From NCBI GenBank assembly GCA_041665465.1, contig JBAYIU010000001.1, positions 1,499,872 through 1,563,871 of the forward strand: DNA of 64,000 nt. The letters run 5' to 3'. This document shows, in pieces, positions 25,583-35,420 of this stretch. Positions within the stretch are counted from its first letter, which is position 1. Each line of letters opens with the position of its first letter. Source of the stretch: JACRPH01 sp041665465 (GTDB lineage: Archaea > Nanobdellota > Nanobdellia > Woesearchaeales > GW2011-AR9). Under the pieces are notes generated by a model, which saw only the letters and a program-made list of their open reading frames with translations, made no database searches and was not told the origin of the DNA. A program made the position numbers and the translations under genes.

Positions 25583-26533
25583 GTGTTTCCTAACTTATCT
25601 GCTGAACTTCGTAAACTCCTCTCTTCTTTTCCTAAAGAAGATAAGATTATCTTTAATGGTAAGCAGATTCAGATTGATCCCAGTAATTTTATCTCTTTAC
25701 TTGCAGCTAATTCTTCTGCTAAGATTGCTTTCGTAGATGGAGGACAAGCAGAAATCCTTTCCGCAGGTAATTTCTGCCTTAGTTTTATCAGAGTCTTTGC
25801 TCAAGTGTTTGATGGAGAAAAGAAAACAGAGTTCTTTAAACGAGAGTTCTATCTACTTACTTCTGCCAGTTGGAAGAATGATGATCTTTATTATTCTAGC
25901 AAGATCTTTCCAATATTGGAAGAGACATTAATTTCAGAAGAAGACTTGCTTCTTTCTTCCAATGATGCTTCTCTTAAGAGTGGGATAGAAAGAGCAGCTC
26001 CTAGTAAGATTACCAATTTAGCTAGAAGATTCTCTGAACTGGCTTTGGCTGCTGAGTTGCAATCCAAATGTGATTATGTAGTTCTGGATGGGACGTTAGA
26101 TAAGACCTATACTCACGAAGAAAAGTATCTTAAGCTGCTTTCTTCTAATGTGTGTTCTCTAGCTAAAAGTTCTTCTTTGTTTACAGTTTCAGGAAATTCT
26201 CCAGTTGTTCTCTTAAGTAAACTTGGTCCATTTAGTTGCTGGAGGTATTTCTTAGAAAATCAGACTTACTTTGTTAAATTACATGAACGAGCTAAGCACG
26301 TTTTTAGATTTGAAGGTAATCCTGACGTTCTTCCTCATTTAATCCATAACTCTCACGACGCTCTATTCTTAGGCTATCCTTATGGTTTAATCTTAGCCGA
26401 TCAGTTTGCCAGAGTTTCTAATGAGGAAAGAAGTTCTTTAAGGATGAATTTATTGTTGAAAGCAGAGAATAAAGATGTTCTAAAATATTTATCTTCTAGC
26501 GATGCTCATGCTATATTAGACAACTTAGGTTAA
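25583..26533 (+). CDS. NurA-domain nuclease-like protein
   Basis: NurA is a 5'-3' nuclease that works with the HerA translocase in archaeal break resection. Here IAFVDGGQAEIL (about residues 47-58) matches the NurA motif VDGS, YVVLDGTLD (about 174-182) matches the second acidic motif, LAKSSSLF follows at about 200, and a C-terminal LGYPYGLILADQFARVS matches the GYPxPLxxAH segment. No herA, mre11 or rad50 lies nearby. The gene starts with GTG; no ATG is available in frame upstream before a stop. Its stop overlaps the convergent neighbour by four bases. Confidence 0.72.
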   Translation: MFPNLSAELRKLLSSFPKEDKIIFNGKQIQIDPSNFISLLAANSSAKIAFVDGGQAEILSAGNFCLSFIRVFAQVFDGEKKTEFFKREFYLLTSASWKNDDLYYSSKIFPILEETLISEEDLLLSSNDASLKSGIERAAPSKITNLARRFSELALAAELQSKCDYVVLDGTLDKTYTHEEKYLKLLSSNVCSLAKSSSLFTVSGNSPVVLLSKLGPFSCWRYFLENQTYFVKLHERAKHVFRFEGNPDVLPHLIHNSHDALFLGYPYGLILADQFARVSNEERSSLRMNLLLKAENKDVLKYLSSSDAHAILDNLG

Positions 26534-27204
26534 CTTCCATTAATCATTCTGGCATTTCCTACCAAGAAAGGCATTAACTTCTTTTCTGCTATCCTTAAAT
26601 GATTCTGATAAGTGGACTTAGATACTTTCATAATTCTGGCTAACATCTCTTGTTCTATATGTCGAGGATAATCATAATATCCATTGCTTTCAGCTAAAGA
26701 AATCGCTTGTAATTGTTTATCTGTGAGTTGAGTGGCAATATGTGGCAAATAGATGTCTGCTACTTTCTCCCTCTTTAACTTCAACAACTCTCCTTCCATA
26801 TGTTTCTTAGCCATATCAATGAACTTTTGTATCTCCTTACGGTCCCAACTACCAATCTCATAAACCTCATGACCATCAGAAGTATTAATGTCTGGTTTGA
26901 GAAAAAAGATCTTTGGATTGTAAAACTGAATTAAGTGTTTATTCTTGTTTGGCTCTTTAACTAAAGTAAAAAACATCCCTCCTGCTTGCTCAAACTTAAT
27001 AATCCGCTTGTCTTTCTTAACTTCGTTAATGAAAGCCTTCTTTTTATCTTCTTCTCCTCGGGGGATATGCATAATGTTAAAGTAAAGAAAATTCTTATCA
27101 GAGTAGTAACCTAGCCCGTAAACCAAGTTAGTAATACCATATTTTTTGGTCAGTTGGCTGGTGATGCAGTCTTTGTGAACTAATCTAATTTTGGCTACCC
27201 ACAT
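26530..27204 (-). CDS. Bat-type HTH (HTH_10) transcriptional regulator
   Basis: The C-terminal 60 residues form the bacterio-opsin-activator HTH: LTDKQLQAISLAESNGYYDYPR, then LARIMKVSKSTYQNHLRIAEKKL (about 160-212). The first 150 residues form a ligand-type domain with alternating strands (KNFLYFNIMHIP, GGMFFTLVKEP), as in HTH_10 regulators of other archaea. It is leftward, with a TATA-like TTTATATATCC immediately upstream. Function as a transcription factor is sure; its targets are unknown. Confidence 0.87.
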   Translation of the reverse strand: MWVAKIRLVHKDCITSQLTKKYGITNLVYGLGYYSDKNFLYFNIMHIPRGEEDKKKAFINEVKKDKRIIKFEQAGGMFFTLVKEPNKNKHLIQFYNPKIFFLKPDINTSDGHEVYEIGSWDRKEIQKFIDMAKKHMEGELLKLKREKVADIYLPHIATQLTDKQLQAISLAESNGYYDYPRHIEQEMLARIMKVSKSTYQNHLRIAEKKLMPFLVGNARMINGS

Positions 27205-27249
27205 CGCTATCGCTAAAGAAAATAGCTAAGGATATATAAATTTACTCGT

Positions 27250-27906
27250 TCAGGTACGTGTTTTCCTAGCTAAATACAAACTAAACGGGCCTTCCCTAGC
27301 GATAACTTCTGGGTTCATTCCTAATTGGCTGATGAGAGCAATTTCCTCTTCCAAAGTTCTGAAATGATCTACTTTCTGTGATTCTTGCATCCATTCATCA
27401 AAAGAATAATCTGGTTCGAGATTTTTTCTCAGGTACTGCCAATATTTTTGTTGGGTTGATCCTTCTTTAGCTTGGTGCATTTCTAATTGTAAGAATAGTC
27501 CTCCTCTGGGTAAAGCTGAGGCAATTTTCTCAAAACTCTCTTGCCAGTTGCCGTTAAGATGGTGTAAAGTTAGAGAAGCTAGATAAATATCTGCTTTAGG
27601 AAAATCTAAATCGGGAATTTCTGCTCGGACTAGTTCTACTTTACTTCCTAACCTTTCTCGAGCATAATCTAAAGAAGAGGTTTCATGGTCAATTCCAATC
27701 AATCTCACTTCTCTTCTTTCTTGGGTTAAGAAACGTTCTTCTAAATTTCCGGTGCCGCAACCGAGATTAACCAGACAAGGAACATGTCCATTTATGGGAA
27801 GATTTTCTCTTGCTGTTCTAACCATGAGATCATTAAATTGGTGGTATTGTGGGAATAAGGTAGAAATGTAATGATTGTATTCTGGTGGAAGAATCTTGCG
27901 ATGCAT
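27250..27906 (-). CDS. SAM-dependent methyltransferase (class I)
   Basis: The Rossmann-type motif I reads LVNLGCGTGNLEERF (about 48-62), motif II acidic IGIDHE (about 76-81), and a DIYLASLTLHHLN motif (about 106-118) follows, as in UbiE/Methyltransf_11 proteins. The substrate is unknown. I chose the ATG at 27906; the frame extends to a TTG nine codons upstream with no better signal. It lies between the bat-type regulator and the PPDK-N-like gene, all leftward. Confidence 0.82.
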   Translation of the reverse strand: MHRKILPPEYNHYISTLFPQYHQFNDLMVRTARENLPINGHVPCLVNLGCGTGNLEERFLTQERREVRLIGIDHETSSLDYARERLGSKVELVRAEIPDLDFPKADIYLASLTLHHLNGNWQESFEKIASALPRGGLFLQLEMHQAKEGSTQQKYWQYLRKNLEPDYSFDEWMQESQKVDHFRTLEEEIALISQLGMNPEVIAREGPFSLYLARKTRT

Positions 27907-28008
27907 AACTCGCGTTACTTCTAATTTTAACAATTACTTTTATGCGGTGTAGAATGGGCGTTCGGAAGTGGGCGTACTGGAACGAGTCGAATTTGAAGAA
28001 AGTTTTAA

Positions 28009-29241
28009 TTAAACTCTTTTGATAAACGCTTTTCTTCCGTCTGCCACGACATGAAGATTGATGTATTGATTCTCTCCTGTTTCTTTTGCTTTTTCCTCCA
28101 TTTTATCAAGTTCTTCTCGAGGGAGCATTCTTTTAATATCTTCATAATTCATAAAAACAGAAACCTTCGGTTTAAACCATAAAGATCTAGATACGTGTCG
28201 ATTAACAATGCCATTAAATCTCTCCCCAGTTCTTCCACTATTAATAATATGAAGATATCTTCTTCGGCTCATGATCTCGTTCATAACATGATCCATCGGC
28301 TCGTTAAGTGATCCCTCTTCTAAATCATCAACTTGCCATTTCCACTTTCCTCTTTCAAATGCCTTAATTCTTCTTAATCCTTCGGGAGGATTATCTGCCG
28401 CATAAGCAACAACAACTTTACATGTCTTTCCCCCTGGTGGAGTTGCTCCTCGGAGATAATATGAAGGTATAATTCCCTCCTCAAATCTACCCATTTCTTC
28501 TAACTTAAAGGTTGACACTTCAAAATCTCGAGTGCGATGATATTGTAAGGAATAGTTTTCAACTTTACTCCCCACTATTCTCGTCTGAAATTCCATGGTG
28601 GGACAATGATGAGAATCAAACTGACCTAAATTTCTAATTCTCTCATATAGTTCAATTAGGTTATCTAAATCGTTAATAACTGCTAATGGGGCTCCATTAC
28701 CATTTCCGTTCCTTATTACTTGTGAATATTCTCTAATACATTTCTTCTCCACAACAATATACTGCTCTAGGTTCTCCTTAGTTTCTCTATCATCATAAGT
28801 AGCAGTAATATGATATCTATCCGGAAGGGCTGAATCTGCCGTAACTGTTCTGTTAAATCCTTCAATCAGTTCCCAATAAGAAAGACTAAATTGACTCATG
28901 AATTCTTTTTTGTCTAGACCCAATATCTCGGCATGATGTTCTAGCCAGATATGAGAATAACCCCATCTTTCTGCAGCTATCCCTTGTTTTAGTTCTTCTT
29001 CATCAATTATTTCAGGATGTTTAATTAAAAGGTCTTTAGGTATGTAAATCAGATCAGAAGATCCTGCATAATCTTGAGGATGTTCACTTCTGGCCATAAT
29101 TGGAAGTCCAGATGCTCTGGCTTCTTTGAGAGTAGAAAAGCGTCTAGGAACAAGGACTCCATTCGCTTCAAGATAATCTCCCATAGATATTTTTGGTTGT
29201 CCTTGTAATAATTCTGGATGTTCTAAGAAAGTGTCAGTCAT
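28009..29241 (-). CDS. PPDK N-terminal-like (PEP/pyruvate-binding) domain protein, second copy
   Basis: Like the protein at 26-1174, this 410-residue protein carries a nucleotide-binding-type motif, PIMARSEHPQDYAGSSDLIYIP, at about residues 47-69. A later TMEFQTRIVGSKVENYSLQYHRTRDFE segment (about 207-233) corresponds to the QARP strand but lacks the QARP sequence. No phosphohistidine or PEP-binding domain follows. The upstream gene overlaps its start by four bases, so the two are co-translated. Fold assignment is moderate; activity unknown. Confidence 0.55.
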   Translation of the reverse strand: MTDTFLEHPELLQGQPKISMGDYLEANGVLVPRRFSTLKEARASGLPIMARSEHPQDYAGSSDLIYIPKDLLIKHPEIIDEEELKQGIAAERWGYSHIWLEHHAEILGLDKKEFMSQFSLSYWELIEGFNRTVTADSALPDRYHITATYDDRETKENLEQYIVVEKKCIREYSQVIRNGNGNGAPLAVINDLDNLIELYERIRNLGQFDSHHCPTMEFQTRIVGSKVENYSLQYHRTRDFEVSTFKLEEMGRFEEGIIPSYYLRGATPPGGKTCKVVVAYAADNPPEGLRRIKAFERGKWKWQVDDLEEGSLNEPMDHVMNEIMSRRRYLHIINSGRTGERFNGIVNRHVSRSLWFKPKVSVFMNYEDIKRMLPREELDKMEEKAKETGENQYINLHVVADGRKAFIKRV

Positions 29242-29627
29242 TTTCTACCTAACAATTTTTCTCTAAAAACATCTAAGAGTCGGTCTTCCAGAGGAAACTG
29301 AACCACATTGAATAACCCTTGATAATCACGAGCAATAATCTGATCTCCTTCTTCGAAAGGGTATTTCTTAGAAACGGAATAAGCTAGTCGAGTTACCTTG
29401 TTTTTATCTACTGTGGGCTTGTATTCTTTGGTAAAATATCCTTCCAGTGTACATTTAGGTAATCCTATCGATCTAATCCCTATTAATTTGTCATTTTCAT
29501 CTTTAATCTGACAAATGAGGCTGTGATAATCAGCATAAGGTATGGATTTGTCCTTAACAATCTCTTCTGCTTCTTCTCTACTAACACTTTCTCTTCTGAT
29601 ACTATGATATACATCAAATGTTTTCAT
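29238..29627 (-). CDS. Hypothetical protein, 129 aa
   Basis: I do not recognise it. It is a soluble, charged protein with two separated cysteines (near residues 39 and 59). Its last codon overlaps the start of the PPDK-N-like gene (28009-29241) as ATGA, so it is the first gene of a two-gene operon and may be a partner of that protein. A divergent TrmB-family gene lies 95 bases upstream. Confidence 0.55.
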   Translation of the reverse strand: MKTFDVYHSIRRESVSREEAEEIVKDKSIPYADYHSLICQIKDENDKLIGIRSIGLPKCTLEGYFTKEYKPTVDKNKVTRLAYSVSKKYPFEEGDQIIARDYQGLFNVVQFPLEDRLLDVFREKLLGRK

Positions 29628-29691
29628 AAGACTCTTTAACTACTGCTTAAATATAACCCCTAGTCCTCCTTTTAAGGATTACAATAGAAAT

Positions 29692-29701
29692 ATTTTTAAA
29701 T
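29692..29701 (+). promoter_or_regulatory. TATA box of TrmB-family gene
   Basis: TTTTTAAAT lies 22-30 nt before the ATG at 29723. A short TCCTT-TT-AAGGA inverted repeat lies just upstream at about 29667-29679 and could be an operator for this regulator. Confidence 0.45.
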
Positions 29702-29722
29702 CGCCCTCATATTAAGATAAAA

Positions 29723-30436
29723 ATGGACACTACTCATTTAGAAAAACTCGGCTTAACCAGGAACGAATCTGTTGTATATATCTCGTTACTAAAGTTAGGT
29801 TCAACTTCTGCTCAACATCTAATCAAAGAATCAGAACTTCATCGTTCTAGGGTCTATGATGCTCTCGAATCTCTGCAAAGAAAAGGTCTTGCTAGCCACG
29901 TGGTGAAGGATTTTAAAAAATACTTCCAAGCAGTAGATCCCTCTCAACTGTTAAAATATCTAGATGAACAGAAAGAACACCTTAAGGAGATTCTTCCTGA
30001 GTTAGAAGGTATCAAAGGGATGAAGAAAGAAGAGATAAGTGCCACTATTTACAAAGGTAGAGAGGGGCTAAAAACAATTCATTCAGAAATGTTAAGAGAA
30101 GGGAAAGATGTGCGAGTATTGGGGGCTAAAGGATTAATCTTCTCTGAATTGAAATATTTCATGCCTAACTTTGAAAGAGAAAGAATAAAAAAGAAAATGC
30201 GTTGGATCTGTCTTTGGGATAAGAAGGGTGTGGAGAACAGAAGAAAAAAAGATTCCTTTGTTAAAGGAAAGACTCTTCCTTCTGGATCAGAATCAAACGG
30301 CGTGGTTAATATCTTTGGAGACAAAGTCGCGATTGTTTTGTGGAAAGAACTCTATCCTACGGGATTTATGATTGATAACAAAGATATCGCTGATGCTTTT
30401 AGGAAATGGTTTGAGTTAATCCTGAAGAGAAGATAA
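29723..30436 (+). CDS. TrmB-family transcriptional regulator, second copy
   Basis: The first 75 residues form a TrmB winged helix (LGLTRNESVVYISLLKLGSTSAQHL, then RVYDALESLQRKGLASHVV). A coiled coil follows (about 80-105) and then a compact alpha/beta domain starting with ISATIYKGREGLKTIH. It has the same architecture as the protein at 19351-20109 and the two are paralogues. Its divergent neighbours are the 129-aa orphan and the PPDK-N-like gene, which it may control. Confidence 0.85.
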   Translation: MDTTHLEKLGLTRNESVVYISLLKLGSTSAQHLIKESELHRSRVYDALESLQRKGLASHVVKDFKKYFQAVDPSQLLKYLDEQKEHLKEILPELEGIKGMKKEEISATIYKGREGLKTIHSEMLREGKDVRVLGAKGLIFSELKYFMPNFERERIKKKMRWICLWDKKGVENRRKKDSFVKGKTLPSGSESNGVVNIFGDKVAIVLWKELYPTGFMIDNKDIADAFRKWFELILKRR

Positions 30437-30461
30437 TCAGGATGGAAGTATGAAGAAGGAG

Positions 30462-31070
30462 TTATCTCCCATCAAAACGCTTTACTTTTGGACTTTCTAC
30501 TTTAAATCCGTATCGTTCTAATTCTGCCAGAGCAGCTTCATTTGAACCGATACGATTAAAGAGGGCTGAGAAACTCATTTCTTCGCTCGGAGAATCCATC
30601 AATTGTTCTAATCCATGATAAAACCATCTTAAAGCAATATCTTTAATAGTTTGTCTATCTAGTAGAGATAATCCTTCATCTTTAATAACTCCATAAAGAT
30701 TTTTTACTGCCTCTCCTCTGTAATAGGAGATATCTATTTTTGAAAAATGATATAATTGAAGAGTTACTTCTCCTCTTTGAATTTTAAAACCAGTTGGGTC
30801 ATTATTCCAATAATATTCTTGCTCTATTTTAATTATCTCGGGAACGTCATCTTCATAACTAACTGGCAAACGATAAGGGTTATTCTGATACCACTCTAAC
30901 ACTGCCATCTCGGTTGGTGTCTTTTGAAGAATTCTTCCTAATTTAGCGACTTGATTTAATGAAGCCCGAAATCTTATCTTTTCTGAGTTCCAAGGTCTTT
31001 CTAGAATAAAGGTATGTCTCTTAAGATTACCCGTTCCATCATCTTTAACAATCCCATCTAAATTCATCAT
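30462..31070 (-). CDS. Hypothetical protein, 202 aa
   Basis: I do not recognise it. It is soluble, mixed alpha/beta, with many aromatic residues and no catalytic-looking motif. The double ATG at 31070 and 31067 is preceded by an A/T-rich stretch. It converges on the TrmB gene and is followed upstream by the divergent-tandem PLD gene in the same direction. Confidence 0.6.
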   Translation of the reverse strand: MMNLDGIVKDDGTGNLKRHTFILERPWNSEKIRFRASLNQVAKLGRILQKTPTEMAVLEWYQNNPYRLPVSYEDDVPEIIKIEQEYYWNNDPTGFKIQRGEVTLQLYHFSKIDISYYRGEAVKNLYGVIKDEGLSLLDRQTIKDIALRWFYHGLEQLMDSPSEEMSFSALFNRIGSNEAALAELERYGFKVESPKVKRFDGR

Positions 31071-31137
31071 TTATCCAGAACATCTATCTTTAAGACTAAA
31101 AAGTAAATCCTCTTTAAAATAATTGCTTATAATTTAT

Positions 31138-32154
31138 CTATTCAACCTTACCCTCTACCCAAACCTTCTCAAATTCTTTCAAGAACTTAAAAGCAATCTC
31201 TCTGTCGTGGATAATCAAAATATTCTCATCATTGCGAGTATCTCCTCCACCAGTAGGATTAAAGCTTCCGGTAATCACTGTAGAATTGTCGATGATAAAT
31301 ACTTTATGGTGCATAGTATTAGGATTACTGTCTTTTCTGGTCTCAATCCCGTTATTCACAAAACGAGCAAACTGTGAATCTTCAGTTACCATCCTGGTTT
31401 CCATCACACCCTTTACGATTAATCCTTCACTGTGTTTCAACAATAACTCATTACCAATGCTTTCAGCAGTAAAAGAGAAAGTCATGAAATAGATCTCTTG
31501 TTTAGCTTTTTGTAATTCTGCTTTAACTCGTTCCTGACAATGATCTTCCGGACAGAAATAGTTTTCTACACTTATATTTCCGATTCTCAACTGGGGGTTA
31601 AGCACCAAATCTCCTTTCTTGAAAGTACCATTCCACATCTCTTGGAATTCTTCTTCATAATTTTGTGCTAAAGCAGTAGATTCAATCAAAAGTAGGTTGT
31701 TGTTATTCTTCTTAGCACAGTTCTCAGTAGGATTCATTGATCCAGTGTATACTCTAACTCCGTCGATGATACAAAACTTATCATGCATTAAACCTGATCG
31801 ATCTGTCCGGACAAAAGAATAATTGAATTCATATAAGTAATCGTTGTCAGTAACCATCTGAACTTCTAGTCCTTGCTGTTGTTTATCTAGAACTACAGTT
31901 TGTGCTGCTTTCAAATCAAATTCGTACATGGCACAATGGATGGTGTTTTGAGCTGACTGTAAAAATTGTACTAAAGCCTGTTCACAATCCTCTTGTGGAC
32001 AGAAGTATACTTGAATATTTCCGGGACTTTGCACAAAGGTTTTAGTTTCAGCAGTAGTTGCTCCGGTAATTCCTGTTTGAAGAGAAGATGAATATAAATA
32101 TACACTTGTCACTAAAACTAATAATAATAAACTTATCACCACTTTTTTCTTCAT
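31138..32154 (-). CDS. Secreted phospholipase-D-family protein with two HKD motifs
   Basis: The 338-residue protein has an N-terminal membrane/signal helix (about residues 5-23) followed by ITGATT (29-34), then two PLD half-domains. The HKD motifs are complete: HDKFCIIDGVRVYTGSMN (about 124-141) and HHKVFIIDNSTVITGSFN (about 282-299). Each half begins with a paired-Cys segment (YFCPEDHC at about 198; YFCPQEDC at about 50), suggesting disulfides outside the cell. It probably hydrolyses phosphodiesters in lipid or nucleic acid at the cell surface. Motifs are intact; substrate is unknown. Confidence 0.88.
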   Translation of the reverse strand: MKKKVVISLLLLVLVTSVYLYSSSLQTGITGATTAETKTFVQSPGNIQVYFCPQEDCEQALVQFLQSAQNTIHCAMYEFDLKAAQTVVLDKQQQGLEVQMVTDNDYLYEFNYSFVRTDRSGLMHDKFCIIDGVRVYTGSMNPTENCAKKNNNNLLLIESTALAQNYEEEFQEMWNGTFKKGDLVLNPQLRIGNISVENYFCPEDHCQERVKAELQKAKQEIYFMTFSFTAESIGNELLLKHSEGLIVKGVMETRMVTEDSQFARFVNNGIETRKDSNPNTMHHKVFIIDNSTVITGSFNPTGGGDTRNDENILIIHDREIAFKFLKEFEKVWVEGKVE

Positions 32155-32238
32155 GTAGATTAGAAATTATCTTTTATATAAAAGAGTTGTTAATCTGATT
32201 AACAACAATCGTATCTAGGCCGGGGAAAAAACGTAATA

Positions 32239-32247
32239 TTTATATAT
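32239..32247 (+). promoter_or_regulatory. TATA box of the LamG surface protein gene
   Basis: TTTATATAT lies 20-28 nt before the ATG at 32267, consistent with a leaderless transcript and with choosing the first of two closely spaced ATGs. Confidence 0.5.
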
Positions 32248-32266
32248 CCTGATTAGATTGTTTTGA

Positions 32267-35200
32267 ATGAGGGTTATGTTTAAAAAAAGAGGTTTAGCGG
32301 TAGTTGTATTATTAGGTATAATTATAATCTATGTTAGTTTTGTTTCTGCAACGCCAACAATAACTTCAATAGTTCTAAACTCCACTACCATAGATAATTC
32401 AATCTCTGACAATCTTACCGCTTATGCAACATCTTCTGATAAAGTAATTTACAATTGGTTTGTAAATAATACTCCTGTTACAATTTTTAATATGCTTTTT
32501 GATGGCGATACTTTAGGAAGCAATTCAACTTGCACTAATTGTTTAATAAGAGATTATGCTTTAGGAAATAATGGAACCTTAGTCAATTCTCCAACTTATA
32601 ATTCGACAGGGGGATTTGATGGAAAAGGAGCTTACTTCTTTAATTCAAATCCATATATCCTCACAAATCTTAACTATAGCCATATTTCACCAAATCACAC
32701 TGTTAGTTTTTGGATGAGGACTACTGTAAACTCTGGACAGGCATTCTTTTCTTTTAATAGTGCTTATGGTTTAACTTATAGCAGTGATGGATGGTACTTA
32801 ATGAATACAACAGTATGGGCATGTAATATGGCTGGTTCTGGAAATTTCTTCGATGGAACCTGGCATTTCCTTACATTAGTTAAAACCGGTAATAATTTTA
32901 CCTTGTATAAAGATGGAAGTTCTGCATACTCTATTGCTAATTGCCAAATTCCAAGTTCAAATTTAACTCTTGATATAGGGTGGGATCATACAACTAATTG
33001 GCGCACTAATGGTTCTATGGATGAATTTCAGATTTTTAATAGATCTTTATCTGTTCAAGAAATTTCTGCATTATATAATAATCAAACAAATACAATAGTT
33101 TCACAGGAATTAATCAATGGATCTACATGGAGAGTAGAAGCTTATCCAAACAATAATACTGCTGATGGAGAAAAGGTTGTTAGTAATAATATTACTATTG
33201 GTATAGCAAGTGATACAACATATCCAACATTTTCAAACTATTATGATAACAATGCAACCCTGTTAAATTCAGGAACAGGATTGTTTAATGTTACTCTTGC
33301 TAACACGAATGGAACTGTCTTGCTTGAGATAAACAACACAAACATAACTGCAACAAATCTTACCGCAAATGTTTACAATGCAAGTTATAATTTTACTTTG
33401 AATGGAACTTATTCTTACAAATGGCATTCTTGGGGCAATGGAACTCAGCATAATTATAATGTTTCTGATATGATAATATATACTGTGAATTATTCAGATA
33501 CTGTTTATCCCCAAACCAATTTCACTCCAACAACACCTGCAAACGGAACAATCCAATCTGCAACTAATGTAGTGATTAACGTTTCAATTGTTGAATCCAA
33601 TCTTAATTCGTTAGTTTATAATTGGAACGGAACCAATTACACCGCGTATAATGATTCTTTAATTTTGATGATGAATTTTGATAATATTTCTACTTTGGAT
33701 GAAAATAATACTAAAGTTATAGACCTTTCAAACTATGGACAAAATGGCACTATTAATGGAGCAACTTGGAACTCCTCTGGAAGATATGCTGGAGCGTATA
33801 ATTTTGATGGTAGTAATGATTATATAACCGTTCCGGATCATTCAAGTCTTGATTTTGGTACAGGTGAATTTTCAATTAATTTATGGTTTAATGTTGCGTC
33901 TTTTCCAGTATTTGGTAACCAAGAAATATTAGGCAAAAGAGTAGCTGGATCAAATTATGAAATACAAGTCAACAGTGCATCAAAAATAAGCGTGGACATA
34001 GAAGGCTCTGGTGGATCTGCATTAAATCTTCAATCACAGTCTCTAATATCAAATCACCTAAATGAGTGGATATTTATTTCCCTTGTAAGAAGAGGAACAA
34101 CAGCACATCTTTACTTTAATGGAATTGAAGAAGCCAATGGAACATCACTACATAATGTTAATACAAATGCAGCTTTACAAATAGGCAGGGACGTTGCTGG
34201 AGCAGATGAATACTTCAACGGAACAATTGATGAATTAAGAGTATGGAACAGAAGCTTGTCTGTTACAGAGGTTTATCAAGAATATATTTCTAACTTACAA
34301 CAGTTTAACTCCACTCAATGGTATCTCTATGTAAATCAAAGTAAGAATGCCACTGCTGGTTTAATCGACGGGAATTATACTTATCGAGTATTTGCAACAG
34401 ATACTGCTGGCAATTCAAATTCAACTGAACTGAGAACGATTAGTATTCAATCCCTAGATACAGATAACGATGGCATTGTTGATCTAACCGATAAACTTTG
34501 GTATAACGAGTCTAATGTTAATACTACTGGAGTTTCAAGTTTGAACATAACTGTTGGTGGCAATAGCACCAATGGTTCGTATAATGGTGGGACTTATGAG
34601 GTTAGTCTTTACGATGGATCTAATTTGTTGATCAACTTTACTTATAATTTTAGTGCTTCCGCTTTAGATTTGAGTAAAGTTACGATAACTAAAGCAACAG
34701 ACTCAATCTTAGTAAACTTATCTGGGCAAGTGCAATCCAATTATAACAAAACAATTTACATTACCGATAACAGCTTTGTCAGCTTATGTGTGAAAGATGC
34801 AGAAATTAACTCCATAGACAATATGACTTCTGGTTGTAATGGTGCTAATGAAACAGATTTAACCTCTTGTTTAGGAAGTAGTCTAACCAGTAATGGAGTT
34901 ACTTGTACTGATCTAGGAACAACTATTAAAATTGATAATCTTAGACATTCTGCAGTTAGAGGAACACCGGTAAGTTCTTCTTCCAGCAGTTCCTCTTCAA
35001 GCAGCAGTTCCGGTTCTGGCGGGGGATGTTTAACTGATTGGACCTGTACTGAATGGAATGTATGTAAGGACGGAATTAAAACTAGAATCTGTAGTAAAGT
35101 GAATTCTTATTGTTATGCTCCTTTGAAAGACAAACCTGTCGAAAGTCAAAGTTGTGTTGTTGTTTCAAAGAATAATAATGTGTCTTTCGTGGAAGAAAAA

Positions 35201-35407
35201 GAATCTATTAATTTAACTAATAATGTTTCTAAAACTATCGCTGAAAATACCCATATATTAGTAAAAGATCATTTTTGGGCCGAATTATTTACTTTAGTTG
35301 GTGTGCTTATAATTTTAGTATTATTAATTGGAGTAATGATATTTATTAAACGTAGAAAGAGCGAGAAGAAAGATTATTACATGCCTAAAAGGTTTAAGAA
35401 GAAATAA
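32267..35407 (+). CDS. LamG-domain cell-surface protein with C-terminal membrane anchor
   Basis: This 1046-residue protein has an N-terminal signal helix (about 8-27), two concanavalin/LamG-like domains (about 75-275 and 460-690, each ending RSLSVxEIxxxY), Asn-x-Ser/Thr-rich linkers, a serine-rich spacer near 905-920, and a Cys-rich thrombospondin-1-like segment (DWTCTEWNVCKDGIKTRIC, about 925-943). A single membrane helix (about 1007-1030) and a basic tail (KRRKSEKKDYYMPKRFKKK) close it. It is a type-I anchored, probably glycosylated carbohydrate- or protein-binding surface protein. A shadow frame on the other strand inside it is not coding. Confidence 0.85.
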   Translation: MRVMFKKRGLAVVVLLGIIIIYVSFVSATPTITSIVLNSTTIDNSISDNLTAYATSSDKVIYNWFVNNTPVTIFNMLFDGDTLGSNSTCTNCLIRDYALGNNGTLVNSPTYNSTGGFDGKGAYFFNSNPYILTNLNYSHISPNHTVSFWMRTTVNSGQAFFSFNSAYGLTYSSDGWYLMNTTVWACNMAGSGNFFDGTWHFLTLVKTGNNFTLYKDGSSAYSIANCQIPSSNLTLDIGWDHTTNWRTNGSMDEFQIFNRSLSVQEISALYNNQTNTIVSQELINGSTWRVEAYPNNNTADGEKVVSNNITIGIASDTTYPTFSNYYDNNATLLNSGTGLFNVTLANTNGTVLLEINNTNITATNLTANVYNASYNFTLNGTYSYKWHSWGNGTQHNYNVSDMIIYTVNYSDTVYPQTNFTPTTPANGTIQSATNVVINVSIVESNLNSLVYNWNGTNYTAYNDSLILMMNFDNISTLDENNTKVIDLSNYGQNGTINGATWNSSGRYAGAYNFDGSNDYITVPDHSSLDFGTGEFSINLWFNVASFPVFGNQEILGKRVAGSNYEIQVNSASKISVDIEGSGGSALNLQSQSLISNHLNEWIFISLVRRGTTAHLYFNGIEEANGTSLHNVNTNAALQIGRDVAGADEYFNGTIDELRVWNRSLSVTEVYQEYISNLQQFNSTQWYLYVNQSKNATAGLIDGNYTYRVFATDTAGNSNSTELRTISIQSLDTDNDGIVDLTDKLWYNESNVNTTGVSSLNITVGGNSTNGSYNGGTYEVSLYDGSNLLINFTYNFSASALDLSKVTITKATDSILVNLSGQVQSNYNKTIYITDNSFVSLCVKDAEINSIDNMTSGCNGANETDLTSCLGSSLTSNGVTCTDLGTTIKIDNLRHSAVRGTPVSSSSSSSSSSSSSGSGGGCLTDWTCTEWNVCKDGIKTRICSKVNSYCYAPLKDKPVESQSCVVVSKNNNVSFVEEKESINLTNNVSKTIAENTHILVKDHFWAELFTLVGVLIILVLLIGVMIFIKRRKSEKKDYYMPKRFKKK

Positions 35408-35420
35408 TCTTTTATACTTT

